DNA of 64,000 bases from Pleurodeles waltl (GCF_031143425.1 NC_090447.1:133381106-133445105), one strand, 5' to 3'; positions 13,464-24,485 are shown, counted from the first letter of the stretch. Numbers and translations: made by a program. The notes: a model not told the origin generated them from the sequence alone.

Positions 13464-15680
13464 TTATTCTGGACACATTATGGTCATACAGTCTTGGAAA
13501 AATAATTGCAAAGACATTTTCCTAAAGGTGGCTCCCAAAATAGCATAAAGAAGTCACCTCTGGAGGAAAACATCCATTGCAATGGCAGACATCTTAAGAT
13601 ATATAAGATTTTCCTCTGCAAGATGTGTGGTGATTCTACCATGACATCCAGCAGCTGGAAGTTTGGCCTGTTTTAGTAGCCAGCTTCATAGTACACTAAA
13701 GTATACAAAAAGTGATGGATGGAATGCTTGAATTAATCTCAGCCAATGGTAAATACTTGGGCTGCATCCCAATTCATCATTCTTTTGCACACCATGTCAC
13801 CTCAGTTTGGACCTAGCTCTATGCAAGTCATCTTGACACTGCTCCAATTGAAACAGTTCAGCCTAAACTGACAAGTCCAGTCCTCCCAGACCCAGAACAC
13901 AAGCAACCCAGGATTGGTTTCACCCTTGTACCAGGTTGTTTGTGTTCTGGTTCTGGGAAGACTTGGCCGATACTTCAGGCTGGACTGTTCCCATTCAGAG
14001 CAGGGTCAAGACTTTTTTGCATATGGCTGGGTCCAGAGTGAGGTGGGCATGGTGGGTGAAAAATTAAGGATTGAGATGCGTCCCGAACAAGTGCCAGATG
14101 GTTTAGATTAATTCAAGCATTCCATCCATCACCTTGTTTTTGTATTTGCCGCCCTAAAGTGCGCTGGGTATGCCTATACATGGGTGTCGAGCTCACAGTG
14201 CCAATGGAACCAAGCTATACCATAGCTAGAGTGAAACTAGTCTTAGGTTGTTTGTGTTCCGAATCACAGAGGACCTGGCCTGGCAGTTAGGGCTGGTGTG
14301 TTCCCATGAGGATCAGCGTCAAGACTGAGTTGCATATGGCAGGGTCCAAATTGGGTGGCACGGTCAGCTAAAAATGATGGATTGGAATGCATCCCGAGCA
14401 ATTGTCTAGTAGCTGAGATTAATTCAAGCATTCCATCCATCACCTTGCAGTTTCTCAGTACAATCAGTCAATGAATTTTAAATTACGGTCCTCAGACTTC
14501 TCTATTATTACAATCAGGTCAGTGTGTTCTTTACCACAGGGCTGTACCATATTTCAATAACCACAAAACGTACTTTGCTCTCCCATTGCATTTATCACAT
14601 TCCAAAGCCAAACACTCATCTGGAATAATATCACTCATACCCCTCTTTGTTTAAACAACCTCAAAGTTGCCCCTTTCCATCTCAAACTGCTCTTATGTAG
14701 CTCTGGAAAAGGTAGTTACTGAAATGGATTTTTTAAAGTTGATTGCTAAAACCAGAGGATACACTCCAACAAAAGAATTGCATAAGGGGTCTTTGACAAA
14801 TGACAGCCATCTGTTTGCCCTGCAAACAGATATACCTCATTTCATTAAAATGTATTTAACTTTTTTAGACTGAATTGCTGAAATGTTTTTCTCTGTTCTG
14901 TGCCTTAATTTGTAGCTCTATATATATGTATTTTGTTGAAACTTTTGCACTCAAAGTTCCTTGAAGCTAGTTAATTTTACAATGGGGTGGGGGTGATCCA
15001 CAAAAGTCATTTTGGCGTAAGTAAAGTACTACAACAGTGGTACTACTTCACATTTTACAAGGTGCAATTCACAAACCTCCTCCTCTTCCTCTCCCATCTC
15101 TCTGTGTGGAGATCGTCTCCCCACCAATACATGTAGTTGTATGTTTTATTAATAAATGTGGGAGGAAAAGAGTGAGTGGTGAAAAAGTGAGGAATAATTA
15201 CTACTACATGGGAGTGATTTAGGGAAATTTAAGGATGGCTTTAGGGATCAACATACTAATACAAAACACACATTTATCTAAAAGAAAGAATATTGCAATT
15301 CACAAAATACACCTGTAATATTACTGCTGCCCTAATAATGACAAAACAAGCTTAGATGTGCTCCAGATCAGTAATGGAGTAAGTCAGGACAAACACATGG
15401 CCATCCACTGGTACTACAACATATTGTGCAATGAACTCCCCCCAAAAATGGAGTTAGGCTTTATTAACACCCAATAGAAATTAAGGGAAACTAAAATGAA
15501 TTCATTCTCAATTCAAATAGATAGTTAATTCAATTTATTTTAAATTGAAGGGTGTTCTTATTTTAAAAAAGTACTTATTTTTAAATTTAAGAATATACTT
15601 ATGTTTAAAAAAGAAATTACATTACTAACAGTTTAGAATGACTAAAATTATTAAAACCAATTAACCTCATAACATACTAT
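13464..15680. other. Unassigned DNA between E1 and E2
   Basis: Apart from the 210-bp repeats at 13712-14445, this is A/T-rich DNA with only short frames (for example 14667-14873) that I cannot tie to any family. No RNA gene seen. Confidence 0.5.
13712..14445. repeat. Three copies of a 210-bp repeat, inverted then direct
   Basis: Copy 1 (13712-13915, minus sense) and copy 2 (13925-14132, plus sense) are inverted around a 10-bp centre; both outer ends carry GATGGATGGAATGCTTGAAT or its complement. Copy 3 (about 14235-14445) repeats copy 2 in direct orientation and ends in the same 'attccatccatcacc'. Shared internal blocks include 'gcatatgg(c)tgggtcca' and 'gttcccat'. A foldback-type or complex satellite origin is possible; no coding capacity. 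Confidence 0.7.
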
Positions 15681-15705
15681 GGGGGTCATTACAACATTGG
15701 TGGTA
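15681..15705 (+). repeat. E2 left TIR
   Basis: Begins GGGGGTCATTACAAC and runs into GGTGGT/ACCGCC-type short inverted motifs. The same terminal 12 bases occur at both ends of the MITE at 63117-63723. Confidence 0.85.
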
Positions 15706-15998
15706 AAAGTCGCATACCGCCGTGCAGAAGACCGCCAGCACATCGCCGTGGCCGCGGAATTCCACCACGGTCATTATGACCCAAAGGCCGGAATCCGCCA
15801 AAATCTAGACACCCACACAAGTCCGCCACACCAAAGGTCAGTGATAAACTGGCGATAACAAATCCTCCACCGTCACGCCAACAGGAATACGCCCACACTA
15901 TCCCGACCCACAAATCCACGCAGCGGTCTTTCAACCGCGGTATTCCATTGGCGGTACACACCATCGCGCTCAAAATACACACACATATACAAAACACA

Positions 15999-16020
15999 TC
16001 CACATTGGACAATTCGAAAT
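15999..16020 (+). promoter_or_regulatory. Conserved subterminal motif, E2 copy
   Basis: CCACATTGGACAATTCGAAA lies 318 bp from the element end, in a CA-rich stretch about 260 bp upstream of the Myb-A start codon. The same motif is at equal distance in E1 and E3, with a slightly shifted copy in E4. It includes an inverted CCAAT box. Confidence 0.5.
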
Positions 16021-16277
16021 ACACACACATGATACACATACACACACCACTCCCACACACCCAATACAATATAAAACACACACCCACATCTCCCACAAAC
16101 CCTTACGACCAGAATTGCGACAGAAGGCCAGAGAGAGACACCATAAGAAAGAACAATAGCATCCACAGGTACTTAACACTATCACCCACATAGCATCCAC
16201 GCACCTCACAAAACACAGCCTAAAATCACCCCACACATCACAACAGACCCCACCCCACACATCACCCACACCACCCC

Positions 16278-17806
16278 ATGGCACGGCAAAGACACCCCAG
16301 GTTCTCTGAGGAGGAGCTCAGGGTCATGGTGGAGGAAATCATCAGGGTAGAGCCACAGCTATTCGGATCACAGGTGCAGCACACCTCCATAGCTAGGAAG
16401 ATGGAGCTATGGCGAAGAATAGTCGACAGGGTCAACACAGTGGGACAGCACCCAAGAAATCGGGACGACATCAGGAAGAGGTGGAACGACCTACGGGGGA
16501 AGGTGCATTCCGTGGTCTCAAGACACAACATCGCAGTACAGAGGACTGGCGGCGGACCCCCACCTCCTCCCCCACAACTAACAACATGAGAGGAGCAGGT
16601 CTTGGCGATTCTGCATCCTGAGGGCCTCGCAGGAGTCGGTGAAGGAATGGACTCTGGTAAGTCAAATCTTAACTATCATATCCCCCACCCAACCTGCATG
16701 CTATCACAGACCCCCACCCTCGCCCCCACCCCTATCACTCCAACTCCTCACAAATGTACCAATATCACAAACCACACATCCCAACACCAAGCCCTGCATG
16801 CAAAACCAAAGCATGGACACCCATCACTAAAGCATGCCCACTGCACATACCCATAACACCCCCCTCAACCATCATCACACAAGCCCACACACAGGAATGC
16901 TAGCACTGGGATACACAGTCACCCACCAATTGCACACCACGAAACACACAGATGCAATAATCATGCCTTTCCACCCCTGCAGGACCACTACCCAACGTCA
17001 CCAGACAGGAGGGTCCAGACATCTCCACCCCACCCACAGAAGAGGCCCACAGTGATGACAGCAGCTCTGTCCACCTGGATCTAGACGACCAGCCCGGACC
17101 ATCGTGGGCCTCGGGACAGTTGGTTACCCTCACACAGGCCCAGCCCACCACAGACCTTCCACCCTCTGGTAACACCAGCACTGCACCCACCCAGCGGGCC
17201 CATACCTCCGTCCACAGGACACGTCAATCAGCTGAGTGTCCACCACTACAGGTAACCCAGGATAACCCACCACCCCAACAACAACAGGGACCTGGGGGCA
17301 GTGGCAATGGGCACACGGTCCAGGGGATGAAGGGCCAGGAACACAGGGGAACTGGGAGGGCTGCTGTGCGACAGGGAGCGGACAGGCCTAGGGAATCCAC
17401 TCTCCACGAGGCCCTCTCCAACATCATGGAAGCCTACCACCATTCCCAGGAGACAATGGCAACAGTACTGGCCAAGTTTCAGGAGACCCAGCGCCTGCAG
17501 GAGAAACAGTATTTGGGCTTCAGGGAGGAACTCAGAACCATCACCACCGCCCTGGGAACCATCGTAGGGGTGCTGAAGGAGATACTGAACACCAGGAGGG
17601 ACACTGTGGCACTCCAAGGGGCCCCTGACACTAGCCTGGACGATGAACTGTCCACCACCTCCGCCGGCGCTAGTGGACAGGAGGCACCACCACAGGACCA
17701 CCACACCAGCAGCCCACCCCTTGCAGACGGAGAACCACCCTGCATGCGGACCCTGAGAACCAGGAACAAGACAGAGCACGATGCGAAGACCCCCGCCAAG
17801 AAATAA
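16278..17806 (+). pseudogene. Myb/SANT-like protein A (Myb-A), one nonsense change
   Basis: Exon 1 is 16278-16656 (GTAAGTC donor) and exon 2 is 16983-17806 (CTGCAG acceptor). The phase-1 junction joins in frame, giving about 400 codons. Residues about 6-75 form a Myb/SANT-like domain (Myb_DNA-bind_5 type): FSEEELRVMVEEI, LFGSQ, W-RRIVDRVN and KRWNDLRGKV. A Pro run (GGGPPPPPP), an acidic Ser/Thr/Pro-rich linker and a Gln-rich helix (about 17440-17600) follow; the protein ends KTPAKK. In Harbinger systems the Myb-like partner helps the transposase enter the nucleus and bind the ends. The only break seen is TGA at 16587-16589, where E1, E3 and E4 have TGG. Confidence 0.85.
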
Positions 17807-17979
17807 GACCACCCTGATTGTCATCCTACTGTCCCACTTTGTAACCCTGTCCATATTGGAACTGCCCCAGCTCCACTTCCTATGCCCATATGTGAGACTA
17901 ATAGACTGGACTCTGCCATGGACATTCCTCCACCATCACCCCTCACCATTTTACAACCTCCTTCAAAATTTAGCACTGC

Positions 17980-17985
17980 AATAAA
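17980..17985 (+). promoter_or_regulatory. Poly(A) signal of Myb-A
   Basis: AATAAA, 174 nt after the Myb-A stop. A counterpart followed by AC or TAC is found at the same relative place in E1 (6058-6063), E3 (35839-35844, minus) and E4 (49322-49327, minus). Confidence 0.6.
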
Positions 17986-19759
17986 CACCCTTGAAGCACA
18001 AAACAACCTGGAGTCAGTCTGTCATTTTGAAAATGTGTATTAGCAATGACAGTGACAAAATGCGTTCTCAAATGTAATGTCAACATACCTATGTCACACG
18101 TCTCAAGTCCATGAGGAATCTAAGCAGATGACACACGTTGGAAACCACACCTGTGAAACTGTAAGGGAAATGTACTACTCAGTTACCATATACTGGTTGA
18201 AATTGGCAGACAGGATAGAGGTAGAAGTTTCAAAGTACTTGTAGTAGGCAGGAATGTATTCTCACCCGTGTGTCACTGGAAACATTGCTGGATAACTGAG
18301 TTCCTGTTGTCAATGTCTTCTTCCTCTGCTTCCTCCTCATCACTGTCCACAGGCTCCACAGCTGCCACAACACCGTCATCTGGACCATCCTCCTGCAGAA
18401 AAGGCATCTGTTGTCGCAAAACCAAATTGTGAAGCATACAGCAGGCCACGATGATCTGGCACACCTTCTTTGGTGAGTAGAATAGGGAACCACCTGTCAT
18501 ATGGAGGCACCTGAACCCGTCCTTCAGGAGGCCGAAGGTGCGTTCGATGACCATCCTAGTCCGCCCATGGTCCTCATTGTAGCGTTCCTCTGCCCTGGTC
18601 CTGGGATTCCTCACGGGGGTCAGTAGCCATGACAGGTTGGGGTAACCAGAGTCCCCTAATAGCCACACCCAGTGCCTCTGGAGTTGACCCATAACAGAAG
18701 GGATGCTGCTATTCCGCAGGATGTAGGCGTCATGCACTGAGCCAGGGAACATAGCATTTACCTGGGAGATGTCCTGGTCTGCCAAACATACCATCTGTAC
18801 ATTCATCGAATGATAACTCTTCTGGTTCCTGTACACCTGTTCACTCCTGTGGGGGGGGGGGACCAGAGCTACATGGGTCCCATCAATGGCACCTATGATG
18901 TTGGGGATATGTCCAAGGGCATAGAAGTCACCTTTAGCTGTAGGCAAATCCTCCACCTGAGGGAAATGATGTAGCTCCGCATGTGTTTCAGCAGGGCTTA
19001 CAACACTCTGGACAACACGTTGGAAAACATAGGCTGGGACATCTCTGATGCCATGGCCACTGTTGTTTGAAATGACCCACTTGCTAGGAAATAGAGCACT
19101 GATAGCACCTGCACTTGAGGGGGGATTCCTGTGGGATGGCGGATTGCTGACATCAGGTCAGGCTCCAACTGGGCACACACTTCCTGGATTCTGGCACGGT
19201 CAAACCTGTAGGTGATGATTAAATGTCGCTCCTCCATTGTCAACAGGTCCACCAGCGGTCGGTACACCGGAGGATTCTGCCATCTCCTCACATGTCCCAG
19301 CGGACGGTGCCTAGGAAGGACAACAGCGACCACAGAGTCAAACAACTCAGAGGTATGTACCCACAGTCTACACAGAACACAAATCATAATCCAAAAAGTT
19401 GCCTGTATGTGTGTTGAGTCTAGGCCTAGGTATGTGTGATGCACTTAAAAATGAACCCATGTGGGCCCCTGAAATGGCGGCTGCATGACCTCTAGACTGG
19501 GATAATGGGATGTGAGGTAACTGCGCTGGCATTGTACACCGTCGCAGTAGGCGGTTGAAGACAGCAGCGCAATTCTGCATTGGTTAACATTGGACCCTAT
19601 GGGTCCCAGGAGCCAATGACGATGTACGCCGGCGGTGCCAGTACGCACCACCGTGGACGTGACCGCCATTTTCTCTCTGTTCAATCACTCGATACCTGAT
19701 CTTCGACAGGAGAGGACCTACACTGCAAGTGCTGCTGTGACCTCAGTCTGGAAGAGACA

Positions 19760-22594
19760 ATGGATCATGTGTCTGGGGAAAGGGCCCCGGCCTTCATCAC
19801 GGAGGAGTTGGAGAAACTCATGGATGGGTTCCTCCCCCAGTACACACTACTCTACGGTCCTCCAGACAAACCGGTAAGTACACTGTGAGCATGCTGTATG
19901 GGCAATGCCTGTGTCGAGTGGGGTGGATGAAAGATGGGGGGGGTGAGAATGAGGCGTGCATGAAACGACGGTGAGTGCATGTGTGTCATGGCAAGGGTAG
20001 GGATGCGGGCCAATGACTGTGACGGTGCAGTTGGTAATTACTTCTCTTTTCCCCTGTACAATTCCTGTAGGTCAGCGCCCACCAGAAGAAGGACATCTGG
20101 CGTGCCATCGCCAAGGAAGTCCGGACCCTGGGGTCTACCACAGACGGAGCACCCACTACTGGAAAAGATGGCAGGACATTCGCCGCTGGAGCAAGAAGAC
20201 GGCGGAGGCCCAGCTGGGGATGGCCTCCCAACGTGGGAGGGGTGCCCGTCGCACCATGACCCCCCTGATGTTCAGGATCCTAGTGGTGGCCTATCCAGAG
20301 TTGGATGGGCACTTGAGAGCATCACAGCAGCCACAAGGGGGTGAGTACACTGTCCTTCTGCTGATTCAGCGTGCATTTTAGGTGTGTGGGTGGGGGAGGT
20401 GGGCTGTGGGTTCCCCTAGGCCAGGGCGAGTTTGGTAGTTAAGTTCCCTACTTCAGGTAGGCCCTGTGGCACCCCACCCCACCTGTGTACAGTGCCAACT
20501 ACACCTAGTCAGGCTCCTGTGACATCCATGTGTGCAGAAATCGGCCATAGCCTTGTAAGCCATGTCCCAGGGATTGAATAGTGGACCCCAAGTGCGTGGC
20601 GTAGTGCAGGGGGCTTCTGTGTCTGTTGTGTCCGCAACCGGTAGTGGTATTGCATGCACTGAACATGTCTTTCTTCTGTCTTCCCCCCCCCTTTTTGTGG
20701 TCTCCCTGTACTTGGGTGCATTAGCATCATCAGATGGAGGAGCAGTGGCACCGAAACAGGAGGGAGCTGCATCCTACATGGCCCTGGAGGGCGAGACTAC
20801 GTACTCGGAATTCAACAGTGGGACGGAGGGCAAGGGGAGCTCCACGGCGGGGACAGGAGCTGACACCAGCGAGACGGACTCATCCTCTGATGGGAGCTCC
20901 CTTGCGGCAGCGGCCCCATCTGTGCCCCCCCGCATCTACAGGTACAGTCGCCACCCCCCCACCAGCTCTGCCCTCCTAGCAGCCCCTCAGCCTTTGACCC
21001 CCTTCGCCCCAGGTACCTCAGGCCCTGCCTCTGTCACCCATGCTGCCCTCAGTGAGGAGGCCATTGACCTCCTCAGGTCCCTCACTGTTGGGCAGTCTAC
21101 CATTTTGAATGCCATCCAGGGTGTAGAGAGGCAGTTGCAACACACAAATGCATTCCTGGAGGGCATTCATTCTGGTCAGGCTGCCCTTCATCGAACCCTG
21201 CAAACTCTGGCCTCAGCACTGATGGCAGCCATTGTCCCTGTCTCTAGCCTCCCCCCTCCAACTTCCTCCACCCAGACCCAATCCCCTGTACCCCAGCCTA
21301 TCCCAAGTACACCATCAGACCAGCATGCACACACCTCACCACACAAGGGAAGCTCAGGCAAATATAAGCACCACACATCCCACAGGCACTCACGCAAGCA
21401 TCACACACATACCGACACACCAACATCCACTGCCTCCACTGTGTCCCCCTCCTCCTCATCTCCCTCCTCCCTCCCAGTCTTGTCTACACTCACACCTGCA
21501 AGCACTATTTCTACAGCCACTAGGTCCCGCACCAGCACACCCACCACCACACCCCGCTCACGTGCAGTCACCACCCTCACTACCATTTACACATCCCCTG
21601 TGTCCTCTCACAGTGTGTCTGTGACGCCCCCTCCCAAAGTACCCAAACGCAGGCACACACCCACCCAACATACATCCACCTCACGACAGCCTCCAGCGCA
21701 TGCACCTGCACCCAAAGCCACAAAAGTTACACCTCCTACAACCACCTCCTCTTCCTCCACTCCCAGACCCCCTCCAGCTACCCATCCCAGTGTTCCTAAG
21801 AAACTGTTCCTGACCAAGCTTGACCTCTTTCCCACCCCCCCTCCAATTAATAGGTCCCGTACTAGCACCTCAGCCAAAAAATCTCCGGTGTTGCCTGTTG
21901 TTAGAGGTATGTGGAGTGCACCGGGCACCAGGGCAGCCAGTGTGACACAGAGCCACAGCACAGCCAGTCCCCCCCTGTGAAGCACCAGAAGTTGGACAGT
22001 GCCTGGCGGGAGAGGGGGAAGACTCCAGCCTGCAAAGCCGCTCACAAGGGTCCCGGGAGGAGTGTCCACTCAGCTATGACTCCTCCCAAGGTGGGGAAGG
22101 GGCAGAAGAAATCGCCAAAGTCTGGGAGGAGCAGCACAGCGGAGAAGACCGCCATCATCCCCGCTGCCCAGGAGGTCACGGCCAGCCCAATCGTCAGTGG
22201 CCAGGAGGCCACCGCCAGAGTCAGTGCCCAGGAGGGCAGCCCAATCGTTATAGGCCAGGAGGCCACCGCCAGAGTCAGTGCCCAGGCCAGCCCAATCGTC
22301 ACTGGCCAGCAGGCCACCGCCAGAGTCAGTGCCCAGGAGGTCAGCCCAATCGTCAGTGGCCAGGAGGCCACCGCCAGAGTCAGTGCCCAGGTGGGCAGCG
22401 CAATCGTCACTGGCCAGGAGGCCACCGCCAGAGTCACTGCCCAGGAGGCCAGCCCCATTGTCAGTGGCCAGGAGGCCACCACCAGAGTCAGTGCCCAGGA
22501 GGGCAGCCCAATTGTTACTGGCCAGGAGGCCACCGTCAGCCACAGCCCAGCTGCCCAGGAGGGCCCCGGCAGTCACAGCCCAGCTGCCCAATGA
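19760..22594 (+). pseudogene. Myb/SANT-like protein B (Myb-B), nested in the transposase intron
   Basis: Exon 1 (19760-19873, 114 bp, GTAAGT donor), exon 2 (20071-20340, TGTAG acceptor, GTGAGT donor) and exon 3 (from 20725). The SANT-like domain spans exons 1-2: ITEELEKLM, LLYGPPDK, IWRAIAKEV and KRWQDIRRWSKK. Exon 3 encodes an acidic Ser-rich stretch, the conserved LSEEAIDLLRSLTVGQST segment (probable helix), a long Thr/Ser/Pro/His-rich tail with KKLFLTKLDLFPTPPP, and then, after a frame change near 21900-21980, Lys/Pro-rich sequence with an 18-residue repeat. Exon 2 has a one-base deletion near 20132 relative to E3 and E4. It differs from Myb-A in exon structure and sequence, so it is a second DNA-binding gene, not a fragment of the first. 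Confidence 0.8.
22190..22560 (+). repeat. 54-bp coding tandem repeat
   Basis: About eight units; successive 'accgccagag' anchors are spaced 54, 51, 54, 54, 54, 54 and 54 bp. In the Myb-B tail frame each unit encodes 18 residues of the form GQEATARVSAQEGSPIVI. Because the length is a multiple of three, both strands stay open. Confidence 0.85.
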
Positions 22595-22619
22595 AGAACC
22601 GCCATCCCCAGGCCAGCTG

Positions 22620-23030
22620 GGCAATGAAGGACCGCCATGGCAAGCACCGCTGAACAGGGCAAGCACCGCTGAACAGGTCAGAAACTGCAAACTCAAGCAC
22701 TGCTGAACAGGGCAAAGACCGCCATGGCAAGCACCGCTGAACAGGGCATGCACCGCCAACACAAGCACCGCTAGCCCATGAACGGCAGGGGCAGTGACGC
22801 TACTGGGACACTCACGGGGTGAGTGAGCACTCTGGGCACCAGTCCCCCTCCAGAACCAGTGGAAACATGTATCCACTCCGTCTGTCCTGCACAGGATGAA
22901 GCACTCTGGGCACCAGTCCCCCTCCAGAACCAGTGGAGACATGCATCCACTCCGTCTGTCCTGCACAGGATGAAGCACTCTGGGCACCAGTCCCCCTGCA
23001 GAACCAGTGGAGACATGCATCCACTTGAGA
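22620..23030. repeat. Short GCACCGCTGAACAGG repeats, then three 75-bp units
   Basis: 22620-22790 repeats 'caagcaccgctgaacaggg' with variation. 22828-23030 has three units of 74-75 bp beginning 'actctgggcaccagtcccc'. Probably 3' untranslated sequence of Myb-B; the sequence is not in E1. Confidence 0.75.
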
Positions 23031-23505
23031 GACTGTGGCTTTGCACTCCCCAGGATGGTACAGTGGGCAAACCCCCCACTGTAGAGACTTGAGAGCCTGT
23101 GGCTTTGCACTCCCCAGGATTGAACAGTGGGCAACCCACCCACTGTAGAGACTTGAGAGACTGTGGTTTTGCACTCCCCAGGATTGAACAGTGGACAAAC
23201 CACCCACTGTAGAGACTTGAGAGACTGTGGCTTTGCACTCCCCAGGATGGTACAGTGGGCAACCCACCCACTGTGGAGACTTGAGAGACTGTGGCTTTGC
23301 ACTCCCCAGGATGGTACAGTGGGCAAACCACTCACTGTAGAGACTTGAGAGACTGTGGCTTTGCACTCCCCAGGATGGTACAGTGGCAACCCACCCACTG
23401 TAGAGACTTGAGAGACTGTGGCTTTGCACTCCCCAGGATTGAACAGTGGGCAAACCACCTACTGTAGAGACTTGAGAGACGGTGGCTTTGCACTCCCCAG
23501 GATAC
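23030..23505. repeat. 64-bp tandem array, eight units
   Basis: 'ttgcactccccagga' recurs at 23041, 23105, 23169, 23233, 23297, 23361, 23424 and 23488 (64, once 63 bp). An 82-bp array with a shared 'gagactgtgg...ctccccaggat' core sits at the same place in E5, so the array is homologous but has been rebuilt with a different period. Confidence 0.85.
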
Positions 23506-24361
23506 ATCAATGGGCATGGAGCCACGTCGTGGATCTGGCGTGGTGCACTCATCCGGCTGAGGTGCCCCCCCTTCCCTTCCCCCTGAGGTGCCTGTCGTAT
23601 TTCTATCTGATGCCCCAGCAGTGTTCTCTCCGTTTTGATCAGGTATCTGTTGTGGGCCTCGCCCATGCATTTTGGGCCTAGTGGTCCACGGACTATGACT
23701 TGTGCATTACCTGCACTACTAATTATGGTGTATATTTTGTTGAATGTGTATATATATATGTAGATATTTGGTTACTGTATTTTGATATATTACAATGGTT
23801 CCACTCATGTCCTTTGGTCTTTTCATTCTTCCGGGGGAGTTGGGGGTTGTTACTGTAATGTTTGGATATGAATTGGTGTGTGTGTTGTAGTGGGTGAGGG
23901 TCGGGGTGGGGTGTTGCGTGTGTGTGTCCCTGTCTTTTGCCTCCCCCTCCCCTATGTCGTAGGTGCAGTACTCACCATTGTCTTTGCCGCCGGCGTTGAT
24001 GATCATCGTATAGGAGCAGGAAGAGTATCGCAGGTAGAATATGGAGTTCCGGCTCCATGGTGCCCTCCTTCCTCGTGGAGTGTGTAGAGGTGAGCGTTTC
24101 CCTTTGAAATGGCTGTTTCCACTGTGTTTTTATCTGCGGTGAATCCGCCCCGGAAAAGGTGGCGGATTGGTAGGTTGTGATACTGTGGGCGGTACTTTGT
24201 CTCCCGCCTGTCTGTTGACGGTTACCGCTGCGCTGTTTGTTCATACTGCCGTGGCGGTCGGAGTGTTAAAGTGGCTGTCTTTGTTGGCGGTTTCCGCCAC
24301 GGTCATAATTCCCATTTTTTTACCGCGGGCCTGTTGGCGGTCTTACCGCCGCTTTAATACC

Positions 24362-24386
24362 GTCCGCCAGGGTTGTAATGACCCCC
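24362..24386 (-). repeat. E2 right TIR
   Basis: Reverse complement begins GGGGGTCATTACAACCCTGG. Just inside lie several GGCGGT/ACCGCC inverted pairs, also found at the ends of E5 and the 63-kb MITE. Confidence 0.85.
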
Positions 24387-24485
24387 ATAATCCTCCAACA
24401 ATATAATATAGCCTTAGAACCCGCCGTAGCGGGCTCTACCGGCTATTAAAGGCCCGCTCCCGTGTTAAAGGCCCGAGCCGAAGGA
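24387..24485. repeat. Short G/C-rich fragment between E2 and E3
   Basis: Contains repeated 'ttaaaggcccg' and complementary 'cccgcc/ggcggg'-type blocks but no coding frame. It separates the intact end of E2 from the truncated end of E3; probably a fragment of another short repeat. Confidence 0.4.

Larger units (their letters stand above)
18273..24058 (-). pseudogene. HARBI1-like DDE transposase, two exons around Myb-B
   Basis: Exon 1 (24058-23976, 83 bp, starts MEPELH, ends at a GTGAGTAC donor) joins exon 2 (19310-18273, TTCCTAG acceptor) in phase 2, and the frame reads across the junction into RRWQNPPVYRPLVDLLTMEE. Exon 2 carries a helix-turn-helix-like region and the DDE_Tnp_4 core: GAIDGTH (Asp), GDSGYPN (Asp) and ERTFGLLK (Glu), then KKVCQIIVACCMLHN and an acidic tail. 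The 4.67-kb intron contains the entire Myb-B gene in antisense. Lesions near 18960-19000: one TAA and a one-base deletion. The short intron at GDSGY present in E1, E3 and E4 is missing here with no scar. Confidence 0.85.
15681..24386 (+). mobile_element. PIF/Harbinger element E2, best preserved copy
   Basis: The left end GGGGGTCATTACAACATTGG and the reverse complement of the right end GGGGGTCATTACAACCCTGG match at 18 of 20 positions. The flanks are TAT (left) and ATA (right), so no exact TSD is evident. The 8.7-kb interior holds Myb-A (+, 16278-17806), transposase exon 2 (-, 18273-19310), Myb-B (+, 19760-22594), three tandem arrays (22.2-23.5 kb) and transposase exon 1 (-, 23976-24058). Each gene has only one or two inactivating lesions, so this copy died recently compared with E1. 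Confidence 0.88.

Noticed and set aside
22070..23458. Minus-strand frame of 462 residues
   Set aside because: It arises from the 54-bp and 64-bp tandem arrays of E2, overlaps overlapping frames of equal size, and has no domain.
22828..23505. CRISPR-like array
   Set aside because: Units are contiguous with no unique spacers, in a vertebrate transposon; ordinary tandem repeats.
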